In this document: positions 43,360-56,135 of the stretch, one piece after another
Position numbering within the stretch: the first letter of the stretch is position 1
Layout: the number at the start of each line of letters is the position of its first letter
From: Halicephalobus mephisto
Taxonomy: Eukaryota > Nematoda > Chromadorea > Rhabditida > Panagrolaimidae
Assembly: GCA_009193035.1 (NCBI GenBank)
Contig: SWDT01000067.1
Location: forward strand, 186,001-250,000
DNA length: 64,000 bases
Direction of reading: 5' to 3'
Position numbers and translations under genes: made by a program
Notes under the pieces: generated by a model
Told to the model about the DNA's origin: nothing
Database searches by the model: none
The model's input: the letters and a program-made list of their open reading frames with translations, nothing else

Positions 43360-46300
43360 CGGATCATACTAAAAATAATTATATTACTATACAAATTTAA
43401 AACTTTATAGTCATCTCGTCACGAATTTTTAGATTTAATATGCTTATAGTTTTAAAAATTTCCTGAATTTTCAATTTCAAATAATTTTAAAATTTCTTCA
43501 AATTCAAATTTTTTAAATTTTAAAATTTTAACAAAATTCTAAAAACTTCCATATTCATCTAAAAATCCAAATATTAACAATTTCAAAAAAATCTAAAAAC
43601 CTAGTCAACTTTATGTCACGTTTTTTTATCATAAAACACGGAACAAAATAAAAAAATCAATTTTGATAAGAAAAAGAACCAATAACTTTAAAAAAATTGC
43701 CACGTATATAGAATTTTTTAATTTTAAAATAATTTTTGTATAAAATTCTCCCTTAAGCCATAAGTTAACAACTGGACCCATTACTAAAATGGACGAAACC
43801 ATTACTCAGGAAACGCTTGAAATTTGAAACCAAAATAATACTAACTACTGAAAGCAAAGATTATCCCAAGATTACTTTAGACATTTAAGCTCAAAACGAA
43901 CCTCATAAACCTACTATATTCAAGTAAACAATTATAACCGAATCCAGAGAATAATTCACCAATGTCCCCCGCAGGGATGGTAGTCATGGCAATTTTCTAC
44001 CAAAATAATGAATAGCATAGTATGCTAATTAAAATAGCTTTTATAAAACTTCCCAATAAAAGTCAAATTTCCCAACGGACATTTATTCCAACTATTTCGA
44101 GAAAAAAACTGTTTTAAAAAAACAGACCCCCGTTCGTCTCACGATTACGATTCGTTGATGAATCAAATGAGTCACAAAAGTAATCGTCGAAAAACACTTC
44201 AAAAACAATGGAAAATAATTGGAATTTGAACAATTCCTTTTTTGGAATAAAATTCTTCAAGAAATCAAAAGATAAAAGACGAGCAGGGATAGTCATCGCC
44301 GAGTTTTATAAGATTAGAAAAATTCCTTTTCAATTCTCAAAGTGAAAATCACAGAAACTGAATAGACCTCGTTATCCAATGAGATTTTATGAGAAAAATA
44401 GACACAAAAGGGAAAATTACATATAAAAATTAAAAAACTAAAGATTACGAAAATTCTAACAAGTCAAATAAAATAAAAATTTCTCCATTCTCAAGATTAA
44501 AAATCATTTAAAAAGTACAAATTCCATTTCCTAGTAATATTTATACAGAAAAAAGTATTATTTATATAAGAAAATTAAAAATTACGAGAATTCTAGCAAA
44601 ATAAAAATTTTACTATTAAATAATATTTTATACGAAAAGTAACATTTATATGTGAAAATTTAAAACACCAACGACCGCAAAAATTTTAGTAAACACAACG
44701 AAATAGAAAATAATCACTTTCCTATTCCCAAAACTAAAAACCGAAAAATTTTGCTAACAAAATTATGAATGAAAAAACAGACATAAAGGCAAGATTAATA
44801 TATGAAAAATTAAACACCAATGATCACTAAAACTCATCGGGATTCATATAATTGGGAATATTATTTTTCTAATTCCGAAAATTTAACCATAAAAATATTA
44901 CGAGCTTTGTTGTGCAATAGAACCTCGAATAAAAAGGACAGCAAAGTACAATCCATATATGAAACATTAAAAAATAAAAAATCATAAAAATCTGTCAAGA
45001 TTCATAAAACCTGAAACAGCTTTTTTAAAGCTACCTGCCTAAATCATACAAATCAAATTATATAAAGGTATTTCGGTTAAAATACAACAAAAGTGGAAAT
45101 TCATATATGAAAACAAAAAAATCAATATCAATTTTCTTCAAATTCACAGAATCGGAAACACTCCTAATTCTAAAAGTGGAAATCACAAAAACAAGGGCGA
45201 ACCATGTTATGCAACAGGATTTCAACTAAAAAGGAGACGGAAGTAAAATCCATATATGAAAAAATAAAAATCAATAATTATGAAAAATTCAAAGAAAATA
45301 GAATATTCACTACCTTATTTCGAAAGCAAGAATCGTACAAAACAAGTTCCTCAGTAGAATCTTGAAGAAAAAACACGAGTGAAATCCATATATGAAAAAT
45401 AAAAACCAATGATTATAAAAAACTATCAAGATTTACCATGAAAAACATTCTTTATCTTATTTTAAAGGCAGAAAGCCATCAAAATTCTAGAAGCCACGTT
45501 ACATAATAGGATTCCGATCTAGAAAAGAACCGCGCAATCTATATATTAAAAAAATAAAAATCAATGACCATATAAAATATCGAGATTTATCATATTAAAA
45601 ATATTCTTTATCTTATTTCAGAGGCAGAAAGTCATTAAAATCCTACAAACCATATTATATAATAGGATCCCGATCTAGAAAAGGACCGCGCAGACAATCT
45701 ATATATAAAAAAATTCAAAAATCAATGACCACAAAAAAATATCTGGTTTCAAAACTAGATTTTCTCAAAGTGTCTGGCTTACGTAACAAGTTGACTGGGT
45801 TTAGTAATTAAAAATTAAATAATAAGGAATAAAAAATAACAATAATCAATTCTTGGGAAGTAAAAAGAACAAACCTCATGCATAAATTCGCGGCAGGACT
45901 CCAAAATAGCCCTTCCTCCACAATCGCACATGGCAAATTTGGCACTTGTAAGTCGATTTAAAAAAGCACTTCAGATTCCCTTTACGGCATCAATAGTTCG
46001 TAATCTATGAAATCTTCTGTTAACGAGAAAACTCTCGGTTGCTGAGTGATTCTGGATGCACAGAAAAAGTGCACAAAAGAATCGGTCGTCCTTGCTGATT
46101 TAGCCAGTCATTCCTCAAACAAGAACTGGCTCCTCCTCTGGTTGCTCGATTTCAGGAAAAGTTAGGACTCTTCAAAACTGTTTTATTTGACAAAAGGAAA
46201 AACCCGATTGATGGCCAATTTTCCCTTTTTATTTTCCGGTGAACGCGCAATTGGGCCTTTGCAAATACTCATATAAAATTTGACCTACTCAATGGAAATC

Positions 46301-46855
46301 CAAAATATAAAATTCAAAACAATCAATATAAAAAATGGAATTCAATTTTGAAAGTCAATAACTTGCAGGAAATAAAAATGACACATCTGGAAGTATTTAC
46401 ACCCGACTTTCAAGTTGATTTAAAGTTTTTAAAAAACATACTATTCTAAAAATTAAAAAATCAACACTTAAAAACTCAGTATTTCGGAAATAAAAAAGTA
46501 CGGTAATCTAAAAATTAAATAAGAACTAAGGAAATCATATTTTAGAAATAAAAAACTCAAAAAAACTATATTATTCCAAAAATTACTTTAAATTTTTATT
46601 TTTGAAAACTGTATTTTTTAAACTTAAAAAACTATTTTGAAAATAAAAAACAAACTATATTCTTTCAAAAAAAATATTTAAAAAATTAAAGTTATTAAAA
46701 ATTCTGAAAATGAAAAATATATTCTGAAAATTGAAAGTAAACATTCTAAACACTCATATTATTCTAAAAAATAAAAAAAATTTTTAAAACAATTTCGAGG
46801 CGGATTTTTGGGATTTTTGAAGAATTTTAGAATTTGAGGTAAACAGAATAAAAAG
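43360..46855. other. 3.5-kb gene-poor region
   Basis: 44380-45740 is a degenerate array of about 100-150-base units, each containing catatatgaaaaataaaaa, atcaatgatcataaaaa and aagattcacc-like words. 45860-46260 is richer in GC and may be the promoter region of the minus-strand FAM102 gene. 46270-46855 holds A/T runs. No ORF with a domain was found on either strand. Confidence 0.55.
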
Positions 46856-47046
46856 GGACTGTACGACAGTTCCTCTATTTCGCAAAATTTACCTCATTTA
46901 TTTCGTTTTTATATTAATTTTTTTATAATTAAATTAATGTCTTAGTTAAATAATAAAAATTAATTTAAAAAATTTCGAAATCAGTGAGAATTAAAAAGGA
47001 GAAAAACGGGGAGCAAATGTCGCCGGGGAGCAGCCGTCGTGCAGCC
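46856..47046. mobile_element. 191-bp MITE, copy 1
   Basis: Ends GGACTGTACGACAGTT and GCCGTCGTGCAGCC are imperfect inverted repeats. The core matches the reverse complement of the element at 56136-56326 in ordered blocks (atttcgaaat, taatataaaaacgaaat, gaggtaaat). Both copies are exactly 191 bases by my counting. No coding sequence. Confidence 0.8.
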
Positions 47047-48106
47047 TAAAAAAGCGAGCGCCTGACGACGGGGCGCGAGCTGATTTCGACAATGATTTGC
47101 CAAATTTGCCTTTTTTGATTTCACAAAGTTCGCTTCCTTGCGCGGGAATTCAAAAATTGCAAAAAATCGTACTTGAAAAACTTTTATTTTTTCAAAATTG
47201 TTTCGACACGATTTTTTAAAAACTTCTAAAATTTAAATTAAAAAAGTGAACGAAAACAAAGAAAGCCAATTTAGGTACAAATTATTAAATTTACCAATTT
47301 TTCCATTATCGTAAAATTTTCTACCATTGCGCGGGAATTCAAAAATCTCAAAAAAAAATAAAAATTTTTAGAACTTTAAAATATTTTGAAATTTAAATAA
47401 CACGAGTTGATTTTTGTAGTAATTTGCCAGTTTTTCCATTTTTTCCCATTTCCACGTAGCTCTCTCTTTTTGCGCGGGAATTTAAATTTTCAAAAAATCA
47501 TTATTATAAAAAATAAAAATTTTCAGAATTTTTTAAAGTATTCTAAAATTAAAATAAAAAGAAAAAACACGAGTCAATTTTTACAATAATTTACAAGTTT
47601 TTCCCATTTCCACTCATCCAACACAGGAATTCAAAAACTTAAAAAAAAAAGATTTTTTAAATTTTTTTAACTTGTTACTAAAATTAAAAAAAAGATTTTA
47701 AAAATTTTTTAACCTGTTACTAAAATTCAAAAACTTTAAAAAAAAAGATTTTGAAAATTTTCTAACCTGTTACTAAAATTCAAAATTTAAAAAAAAAGAT
47801 TTTTTAAATTTTTTAACCTGTTACTAAAATTCAAAAACTTAAAAAAAAGATTTTTTAAATTTTTTTAAGTTGTTACTAAAATTAAAAAAAAAGATTTAAA
47901 AAATTTTTCTAACTTGTTACTAAAATTAAAAAAAAAGATTTTTTAAATTTTTTTAACTTGTTACTAGAATTCAAAAATTTAAAAAAAAAGATTTTTAAAA
48001 ATTTCCAAACTTGTTACTAAAATTCAAAAACTTCATTCGACAAAACTTCCATTTACGTCATTCAATGATTCATCACTTAAATTAAAATTTGGGCGATCCT
48101 TGACCG
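47047..48106. repeat. Spacer with GCGCGGGAATTC repeats and a ~52-bp array
   Basis: 47070-47490: three units of cgagtcgattttt.caat.atttgccatttttcc...ttgcgcgggaattc, GC core at 47139, 47328 and 47469. 47640-48030: the unit gattttttaaatttttttaacttgttactaaaattcaaaaactt repeats about eight times. No gene. Confidence 0.8.
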
Positions 48107-50138
48107 TCATTCCTGTTCTTCTCTTGTTCGGACATTTCTGTTGACATTTTTTCTTTTTTTAAATTCGATAATTTTTGATTTTTTTCCTGTTATTGGTGCT
48201 TTTTTTTCTTCAAATTTTAATTCTTCTGATTCAATTTCGTCAAAACTTGGTTGAATTTGCTTAACTTCAGTCGCTTCTTCCGGCAAATCATCAATTAGTA
48301 CTTTTCTAAAAACATAAAATTTTTCAAAAACTAAGTAAACAAATAAAACTTACTTTTCTTGTTTAATTTCGACTGGCTGTTCTTCACGGATAACGGGGAT
48401 CCACGGACCAAGTAATCCACCTGCACTTCTTTCAGGTAATGCCGATTCTTTAGCTTCTTCTGGATCTGCTTCCTTGATACATGTAACTTCTATTTTATCT
48501 TCATTTTCTTCAGAATAATCATCTTCATTCCTCAAAAATCCCGAACTTTTTCCACCTTCAAAACCTCCAGAATCCTTATTTTTCAGAAATTTCGAACTTT
48601 TTCCACCTTCAAAACCCCCAGAATCCTCATTCCTTAAAAATTTCGAACTTTTTCCACCTTCAAAACCTCCAGAATCCTTATTCCTCAAAAATTCCGAACT
48701 TTTTCCATCTTCAAAACCCCCAGAATCCTCATTTTCCAAAAATTTCGAACTTCTTTCATCTTCGAAATTTCCTTCTTTTTTAATTTTCTTTTTTTCTGGT
48801 CCGAAATTCATCGTTATTGATCCTCGTTTTTCTGTTTTTGAGGATTCTGGAAGCAATTCTTCTTCAGTTTTATAAAATTGTTGAGAATAATCAGAATATC
48901 CTTCGATACCAGTGGCTGAATAATATTGGGAATAATATTGTTGATATTCTTGCATTGAATAAAACCGATCTGGAGCTGTCCAACTCGTATCTAAATAAAA
49001 TAATCAATTGTGCAATTATAAAAATTAAAATTAAACAATGTTAAAAAGTATTTTTTGAAGAAATTTGAGGAATTTTTAAATCGAAAATTCCAAATATTAA
49101 TTCTAAAATTGCATACAATTTCAAAAAATTTTAAATTTTGAAGTTTTCTACTGGATTCTAAGACTTTAGAAACTTCTACAAAATTTCGGGAGATTCTAAA
49201 AACTTCTACAAAATTCCGAAAGATTCTAGAAACTTCTACAAAATTCCAAAAATTCAAAAAGCTTCCATAAAAAAATCTACAAAAGTTCTACGAATTCCCA
49301 CCAGATCCTAAAAAGATTCAGAAACTTCTGTGAGATTCTGGAAGATTCTAGAACATTAAAAAAATTTCTAAGATTCTAAAGAATTTCAAAAACATGAAAT
49401 TTCACAAAATTTTAAAAAATTTCAAAAATTTTAATTAAAGTTATTTAATTTCAAATATTTTTATTTAAATTATTTAATTTCAAAAATTTTAATTAAAATT
49501 ACTTAATTTCAAAAATTTTTATTTAAGTTATCTAATTTCAAAAATTATTATTTAAGTTATTTAAAAAACTAACCTCCTGTGAAAATATTAAAATAATATT
49601 CTTTTCCGTCTTCAGTCGTGGCTTTGACCCACTGAATCGCTCCTGAATCTGCACTACAACCTTCTCCAAATCCAGTTTCACAAACATCTTCTTCTTCTCG
49701 CCATACTGTAGAAGTTTTTGCTGTTTTTTTTAATTGTTTTATTTTTTCTTTTTCTAATTTAATTTTTTTCTTCGCTTCTTCGTATTTATTTAATTTTTCT
49801 GATTTCACAGATACTGTAGAATTTTCCGAATACATCATAGTTCCAATCGAAGGTCCAATTTTTGCTCCATCTATTTTAACATTAAATACAGTAGGACCAG
49901 ATTTTCCTTCCATACTCATGACCGCTGCTTGTTCCATCCTAGCCAATGTTGCTGATAATTTTTCATTTTCACGATCTCTTTCAGCAGCTTTTTTGGATAT
50001 TTCTCGAAGTCTAGCTTGGACCATTCCTTTGTGCTTAAGTCCTCTTTCGTGGTTCTCTACGGAAATTTTGTTATCCGCAAACCAACATTTACATATTTCG
50101 CAATATTTTTTTGCATTTGATTTCCAATAATCCGCCAT
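48107..50138 (-). CDS. WW domain-binding protein 4 (WBP4/FBP21), spliceosomal
   Basis: Exons 50138-49574, 48990-48354 and 48305-48107 encode 466 aa with matching phases. Residues 1-55 hold the U1-type (matrin) C2H2 zinc finger: YWKSNAKKYCEICKCWF ... NHERGLKHKG. A coiled coil follows (LREISKKAAERDRENEKLSA). A single WW domain spans the first splice (IQWVKATTEDGKEYYFN + DTSWTAPDRF), where vertebrate WBP4 has two. The middle carries a 17-residue repeat (NEDSGGFEGGKSSKFLR, about six copies). The C-terminus IIEFKKRKNVNRNVRTR is the conserved basic tail. WBP4 is a pre-B/B-complex splicing factor that binds Pro-rich ligands. Confidence 0.93.
48530..48770 (-). repeat. In-frame 51-bp coding repeat inside WBP4
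   Basis: Units encoding KSSKFLRNEDSGGFEGG repeat about every 51 bases (cctccagaatcc, aaaaatttcgaactttttcc on the plus strand). Copies alternate E and K at one position (NED/NKD), suggesting a higher-order two-unit duplication. Confidence 0.85.
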
Positions 50139-50913
50139 TTTTAAATCCTAAAAATTACATTGTAAAAAATTTAAATTTTTTCAACACGAATTTCGAAAGT
50201 TTTCTAAAAATTTAGGGATATTCTAAAATCTTCCGTGAGATCTCGGAGGACTTTAGAAGGTTCCATAAAATTAAAAAAACTCCGAAAAGCTCCAGAATCT
50301 GCTACAGAAATTGCAGAAGCTTCTACAGAATTCTGAGGGATTCTAAAAGTTTCTACATGAATTCTGGAAGATTCTCAAACATTCTAAGATCTCTGGAAGG
50401 TTTCAGAATCTTCTACATGGATTTTGGAAAATTCTAAACTCTTCTAAGTGACTTCTGGAAGTTTTTAAAGTCTTCCAAGTGATTTCTGGGAGATTCTAAA
50501 CTTTTCGAAGTGACTTCTGGGAGATTCTAAACTCTTCCAAGTGACTTCTGGGAGATTCTAAACTTTTCTAAGTGACTTCTGGAAGTTTTTAAAGCATTTT
50601 GCGAAATTCTGGGAATTTCTAGAAATCTTCCACATAAATTCTAAGATTCTAGAACTCTTCTATAATATCCTGAAAATGACCAAAACTTCCACAACATTTC
50701 AGGAAATTCTAAAAACATCCAGAAATCCCAAAAACACAAAATTCTAATACAAAAATAAAAAAGTAACAACATGGTTAAAAACCATTATTTTCACAATCAA
50801 AAAACCAATAAATATTTAAATTTAAAAAATGCTAATTAAAACAATAAATAAATCCACAATTATAATTTTTTAAATTTAAATAATTTTTTACAAAAAAAAT
50901 ACCTGTCAAAATT
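50139..50913. other. Spacer between RABL6 and WBP4
   Basis: 50210-50700 is a degenerate repeat of tctgggagattctaaactcttccaagtgact, about 38-45 bases per unit, with frequent TTCTAGAA-like words. No gene. A same-strand operon of RABL6 and WBP4 is possible, but the 775-bp gap is long for one. Confidence 0.65.
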
Positions 50914-53087
50914 TTATAAACTTTCATATTGTTCCGTGTCCTGAGGCGAAATTATGTCTTCAACAAGGATGTTATCTCGACCAGTTTTATTTTTTATTTT
51001 TTTCTTTTTTTTTGTATCTTTTTTCTTTTTTTCCAATTTTGGCTTTTTTAAAGCTTCTTCATTTGGAGACTTCTTTGGCAAAACAGAAAATCCAAGATTA
51101 GATCCAGCCGATATCGATCCTTCTGTAGACTTTATTGTTTCTTCGTCTTCAGAATCTCCTTCCAACGGAGTCACAAGAGGATTACTTCGTTCTTCATCTG
51201 ATGACTTCATTTCTGATGAAATTTTTTTTTCCAAATCAGGAGAAGCGTCCAGCCAAGCATCCAGATCCAGACTGGGACCTTTGACAGGACCTATGGGGGT
51301 CTTCAGAGGGTCTACCGGAGTCGGAGAACTCGTAGCATTTACTGTAGAGGATTTACTGAAATCACCAGATGGAGTTTCGTGCTTTATTTTAATATCAGAT
51401 GGTCTTTCAATCGCTTTTTCTATTTTTTTAGAATAAACTTCTAAATGAATATCCTCATCAGCAGAATTAAAGTCTTCTTCAAACATATCCACCATCTTAT
51501 TTCCATGATCTCTGAAAAAAAATTAAATTTTTATAAAAAAAACTATTTTTTTTTAATTTTTAAAAATCAACTTTAAAAATTCTAATTTTTTTCTTTAAAT
51601 TTTTAAAGTACTTTTAGAAAATTTAATTTTAAAAACATTTTTAAAAATAATTTTTTATAAAAATGAACTTACTCCGAACTCGATGAACTTAATTTTCTTC
51701 GATTTTGGGATTCAGAATTTCCTTGATTTACCTGCGTTGTTCCTGATATGGCAGCTTTCTTCGTTTCTGTCGAAAACACGTCATTATTGGATCCGTTTTC
51801 TGGTTGATTCGAGTATTCATCGCCAGATTCATCTTTTTCAGAATTCACAAGGTCCATTTCTTGATAACTAAGTTCGATTTCTCTTTTATTTGCCTCCAGC
51901 ATTCCTTCCAATGTTTCTCTTTGGAGAAATAAAAAGGGAATATTTAAAAAATTATATAAATATTTCAATCCATATGCATTTTTCATCGATGATTGGGTAT
52001 ATCTGATTTGTGCTAGCATTTTTCCTGGCGGTGGAGGATTCCTGAAAGTTATATTATTGTAAAAATTTAAAATAATATTTTTTGAAAGGAATTTTTGAGA
52101 TTTTTAGGAGAATTTAGGATTGTTAAGAGAGTGAGGACAGTGCGAGTCGATCGGACGAAAGTTACCAAATTTACCACTTTTTCTAGTTTTCATAAAATCC
52201 ACTCTCTCAGCACAGGAATTCAAAAATCCCAAAAAAACATATTTTTATTAAAAAATTAGAAATAATTTTCCTTCAAAATTACCTTAGTACAAATTCTCAG
52301 AGTTTTCTAGAGAATTCTAAAATTTAGGTAAAAAACGCGAGTCGATTTTTACAACGATTTGCCAGTTTTTCCACTTTTTCCTACATTCGCACTGCTCGCT
52401 CGTCTGCGCGGGAATTCAAAAATTGCAAACAACTTTTTTCAATTATAACATTAATTTTAACAAATAATATATAATTTACCTTTTAAAATTTTTCAAAAAA
52501 TACTGAACATCATCTTCTCTTACTTGTCTTTGAGATTCTAAATCAACTTTGTTCGACAAAATTAAAACCGGAATATTTGACGGAATTTTTTCAAGTTCTC
52601 TTTCGACATAGTTCCATGTCCAAGGCTTAGTAATATCAAATATCATCAAAACACCGTTGCAATTTTTATATACATCCACGAAACCAGCATCACAAGCAGG
52701 AGTTTCAAATTTTGAAATTTCTTTATTATCCAATTTTAATCCTTCCAGTTTGATCCTTCTTTTCGGACTTTCATCGACCACATCCCACACGTCCAATTTA
52801 ACGATATGATCCCTTGCTTTGTAATTCCACACAATATTTGCTGCTTGGATTTCTTCTGTAGGATTGTAAATTTCCGAAAATGGTTTTCCTTGAATTCTGT
52901 TCCATAAACAAGTTTTTCCCGAATTTCTGTCTCCTCTAATGACGATTTTCATATTAAAATTAACTCCATGAGCAAATTTCCTCTGTAATTCCGCCGAAAC
53001 AACATTGATTCCTGATGGTATTTTTGAAGAATCCAATGCTCCTCCAGGATTCGAACTTCCCAATTTCTTCTTCAAAGCAGACAGCAT
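50914..53087 (-). CDS. RABL6-like GTPase (Rab-like protein 6/PARF)
   Basis: Exons 53087-52480, 52041-51673 and 51511-50914 encode 524 aa. The ATG directly follows a TTTTTTCAG acceptor. The start MLSALKKKLG, then LQRKFAHGVNFNMKIVIRG and the P-loop GDRNSGKT, are distinctive for RABL6. The G3 region reads LDVWDVVD, lacking the usual DxxG as in the family, and G4 is NKVD. VYKNCNGVLMIFDITKPWTW and SSMKNAYGLKYLYNFLNIPFL complete the G-domain. The C-terminal half is disordered with acidic and Lys-rich parts and ends EQYESL, like the family terminus. Human RABL6 binds ARF and promotes proliferation; the nematode role is unknown. Confidence 0.94.
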
Positions 53088-53102
53088 CTGAAAAAACATC
53101 AT

Positions 53103-53440
53103 TGTAAAAAAAATAAAAATTATTACGAAATAATTTCAACATAAATTTAAAAAAAAACATGATTATAAAAAAATAAAAATTATTACGAAATAATTTCAAT
53201 GCATATTTTTAAAATAACATCATTGTAAAAAAAATAAAAATTATTACGAAATAATTTCAACATAAATTTTTAAAAAACATGATTATAAAAAAATAAAAAT
53301 TATTACGAAATAATTTCAGTACATATTTTTAAAATAACATCATTGTAAAAAAAATAAAAATTATTACGAAGTAATTTCAATGCATATTTTTAAAATAATA
53401 TAATTATAAACAAATAAAAATTATTACTGAATATTTTTGA
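53103..53440. repeat. 60-bp tandem repeat, about 5-6 copies
   Basis: The unit attgtaaaaaaaataaaaattattacgaaataatttcaacataa is repeated every 60 bases, directly upstream of the RABL6 acceptor. 53440-53897 contains gattctgaaaaatt-type degenerate repeats. Confidence 0.9.
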
Positions 53441-53897
53441 AGGAAGTTTTTTAAATTTCAGTTTTATATTGATTTTAAAAATTTCCATAGGATTCTGGAG
53501 CCTTTTAAGATATTCTAGAAGATTTTTGAAATTTATGAATTTGAAAAATTCTAAAAATTTTCAAAATTCTGAAACATTCCAGAAACTTCTGAGATTCTGA
53601 AAAATTTAAGAATTTTTCACTGGATTCTGAAAAATTTCCGAAACAAGAAATTCTGAAAAATTCTGAATTTTTTAATGAAATTCTAAAAACTTCAAAAATT
53701 TTTGAAAAATTCAAATTTGATTGAAATTTCAGAAGCTTCCATGGGATTCTGAAAAGTCCAAAATTTCTCCATCTGATTCTGAAGTTTAAAAAAAGTAATT
53801 TTAAAAAAATAAAAATAATAAAACTCGAAATTAACGAGTACAATAAACTCAAAAAAAATTATAAATATTTTATAACAAACAAAATCAACAAAAATTA

Positions 53898-55315
53898 TTA
53901 ATTTTCTTGATTATCTTCGTTTTTTGACTTCAAAGCAAACATCCGAACTTCGTACATTCCCTTAGGCATGTTGTTTTGTTTTTTTTCAAGAACTATTTCC
54001 AGACCAGCTTGACCGAAAAGTCGATGCAACTCGCCTAAGGGCCTGGTCCAGCTGTGATCCAGTTCATCGAATTGTTTTTCTGAAGTTGAAGTAATGTTTT
54101 CTTTCAACACAACACAACCAGTCGGTTTTATTCCTGCCTAAAATTGCCAAACATAATTTAAATTTTTTATAAAAAATTCAAAAATGGCTTAAATGAAGAT
54201 AATAGTGAAAAAATAATTATTAATTCGAAGACTTGTTATAATTTCACAGATAATCAAAGAAAAACTTCATTTTCAGAAGAGTTAGAGCTTCATTCGTAGG
54301 TTTAAAGGTTCATATTTAAAAACTTTCAGCAATTCATTTTTAGAAAGTTTAAAAATCCATATAAAAACTTTCAGGAATTCATTCTCACGGATATTTGAGA
54401 TTTAATTCACAAGAAATTTCAGAACCTTGCAAGAATTTCAAGGGTTCGTTCTCGGAAATTTCATATAAAAACTAAGAAAAATTTCATATAAAAACTAGGA
54501 AAAAATTCATATAAAAATTAGGAAAAAATTCATATATAAACTAGGAAAAAATTTCATATAAAAACCAGGAAAAAATTTCATATAAAAACTAGGAAAAAGT
54601 TCATATAAAAACTAAGAAAAATTTATATTTTCATCCTTGAAGAATTTCAAAAACTCAATTCGCTAAAATTCCCCTATGCTACTTGAATTCATTCTCTCCA
54701 GTTTCGGAAAAATCTATAAAAAACTAAAATTCAAATATATCCAGAATGACAGGAATGCCAACTCTGTGAAATCAGTTTTTTCAGTGAAAATTATCCAATA
54801 TTAATATTTAATAAAAATTACCTTGCATCTTTCAAAAAATTGAACAAAATCTTCGTCGTTTAAATGACCGCTGACCCACTGGATCCAAATCAAGTCATAT
54901 AAGCGTTCCTCGGGACCAAACGTCTGCAGTCCTTCGACGAACTTCCTTCCGACACGTTCGTTTTCTTTTCCTATGTACTTTTCAGAATCCTGGATGAATT
55001 GCGAAGTCACATCTACCATGTCAACCGTTTTGAAAAGGGGCAAAAGCAAATGTTTCGTAATTCGTCCGATTCCGCTGCCGCAATCCAAGGCCCGATCCCC
55101 GCCTTCCAAGTAACCCTAAAAATTTCCTCCATATATAATTTCAATCACAATCAACCTACATACGACTTTAATTGATGAATAAATTTTTTAGAACCATCGA
55201 TATCCGGCCGATGAAGCTGCTGAAAACCTCCCAACATGCCGTCAACGTCAGAAGCCACGCCGGCCCAATATTCTTCTGCTTTTTCATATATTTCAGTATT
55301 CGACGTTTGAGACAT
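53898..55315 (-). CDS. homt-1: Alpha-N-terminal protein methyltransferase (NTMT1/METTL11A)
   Basis: Exons 55315-55160, 55115-54822 and 54137-53898 encode 229 aa, all phase 0. The ATG lies one base after a TATTTCAGG-type acceptor. [18 protein letters not shown] is the substrate-binding entry of the family, [18 protein letters not shown] is the SAM-binding motif I, and [18 protein letters not shown] holds the catalytic loop with its Trp and His. The C-terminus has [22 protein letters not shown]1 methylates the alpha-amine of proteins starting X-Pro-Lys after Met removal (for example RCC1). The length matches human NTMT1 (223 aa). The symbol follows the C. elegans ortholog name as I remember it. 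Confidence 0.95.
54138..54821. repeat. NTMT1 intron 2 with a ~24-bp array
   Basis: 54470-54620: seven or eight copies of taggaaaaaatttcatataaaaac. The rest of the intron has caggaattcattctc-like degenerate words. Confidence 0.8.
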
Positions 55316-56135
55316 CCTGAATACTTGGATTTCAGATGTATTTAAAACTGAATTAAATAAAATAGAACGAAATAAATTGAGCCGAACTTGCATCAAAGAA
55401 ATCCAGTCAGAAATTCAAACAACACATCGTCTGCATTCAAGCCACATAACGACACAAATCCATGGCGGATAAACTTTTGAAATATATTACGCAAATTTAA
55501 AATTATAAGTATATAATACAATTCCAAAACACCAATATATATTAATTGCATTTCTAAAAAGTAAAATTTATTTATATAAAATTAAAAAATAAAATCTACT
55601 TTATATAAAATTTAAAAAAGTTAAATCTATTTTATATAAAAATTAAAAAGTTAAATATATTTTATATAAAAATTAAAAGTTAAATCTATTTTATATAAAA
55701 ATTAAAAAGTTAAATCTACTTTATATAAAAATTAAAAAATAAAATCTACTTTATATAAAAATTAAATTTTTTGATCCGTGTTGTATATTAAATCATTTTT
55801 AAATTTTTCAACACTCGGAGGAAGGGTTGTAAATTTATAGAAAATTGTGTATTTTGGAATGGCGGATCGAAAGGTATACAAAATCGGAGAATTTAGTGAA
55901 GTTTGGAGTGTAAAAAACTAAACGGAGAAGTTTTTGAGCTCGGATGCGGAAAATGATCATGACTTCGTTAATGAATTGCCTGAGGAGATGGAATTTCTTT
56001 TTTATTTTTTATCTGTGGTTTTGCTGCACTGCACAGGATCCGCTTTAGTGCAATGTCATGCGATATAAAAACGAGACATTTAAGTAAATCAAACACTTAA
56101 ATTTGCCATTTTCGATCCCAAATATGGTTCGGTAC
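55316..56135. other. Spacer with a ~30-bp array
   Basis: 55560-55770 has seven copies of aaaaagttaaatctattttatataaaaatt. 55780-56080 contains an ORF interrupted by one stop (separate entry). Confidence 0.75.
55859..56068 (+). pseudogene. Possible pseudogene or gene fragment with one in-frame stop
   Basis: From ATG 55859 the frame reads MADRKVYKIGEFSEVWSVKN, a TAA at 55919, and then continues 48 more codons in the same frame with coding-like content (SSDAENDHDFVNELPEEMEF) to TAA at 56066. The composition is less AT-rich than the flanks. It could be a decayed gene or a mis-read splice; I found no donor/acceptor pair that removes the stop. No family is recognised. Confidence 0.35.
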
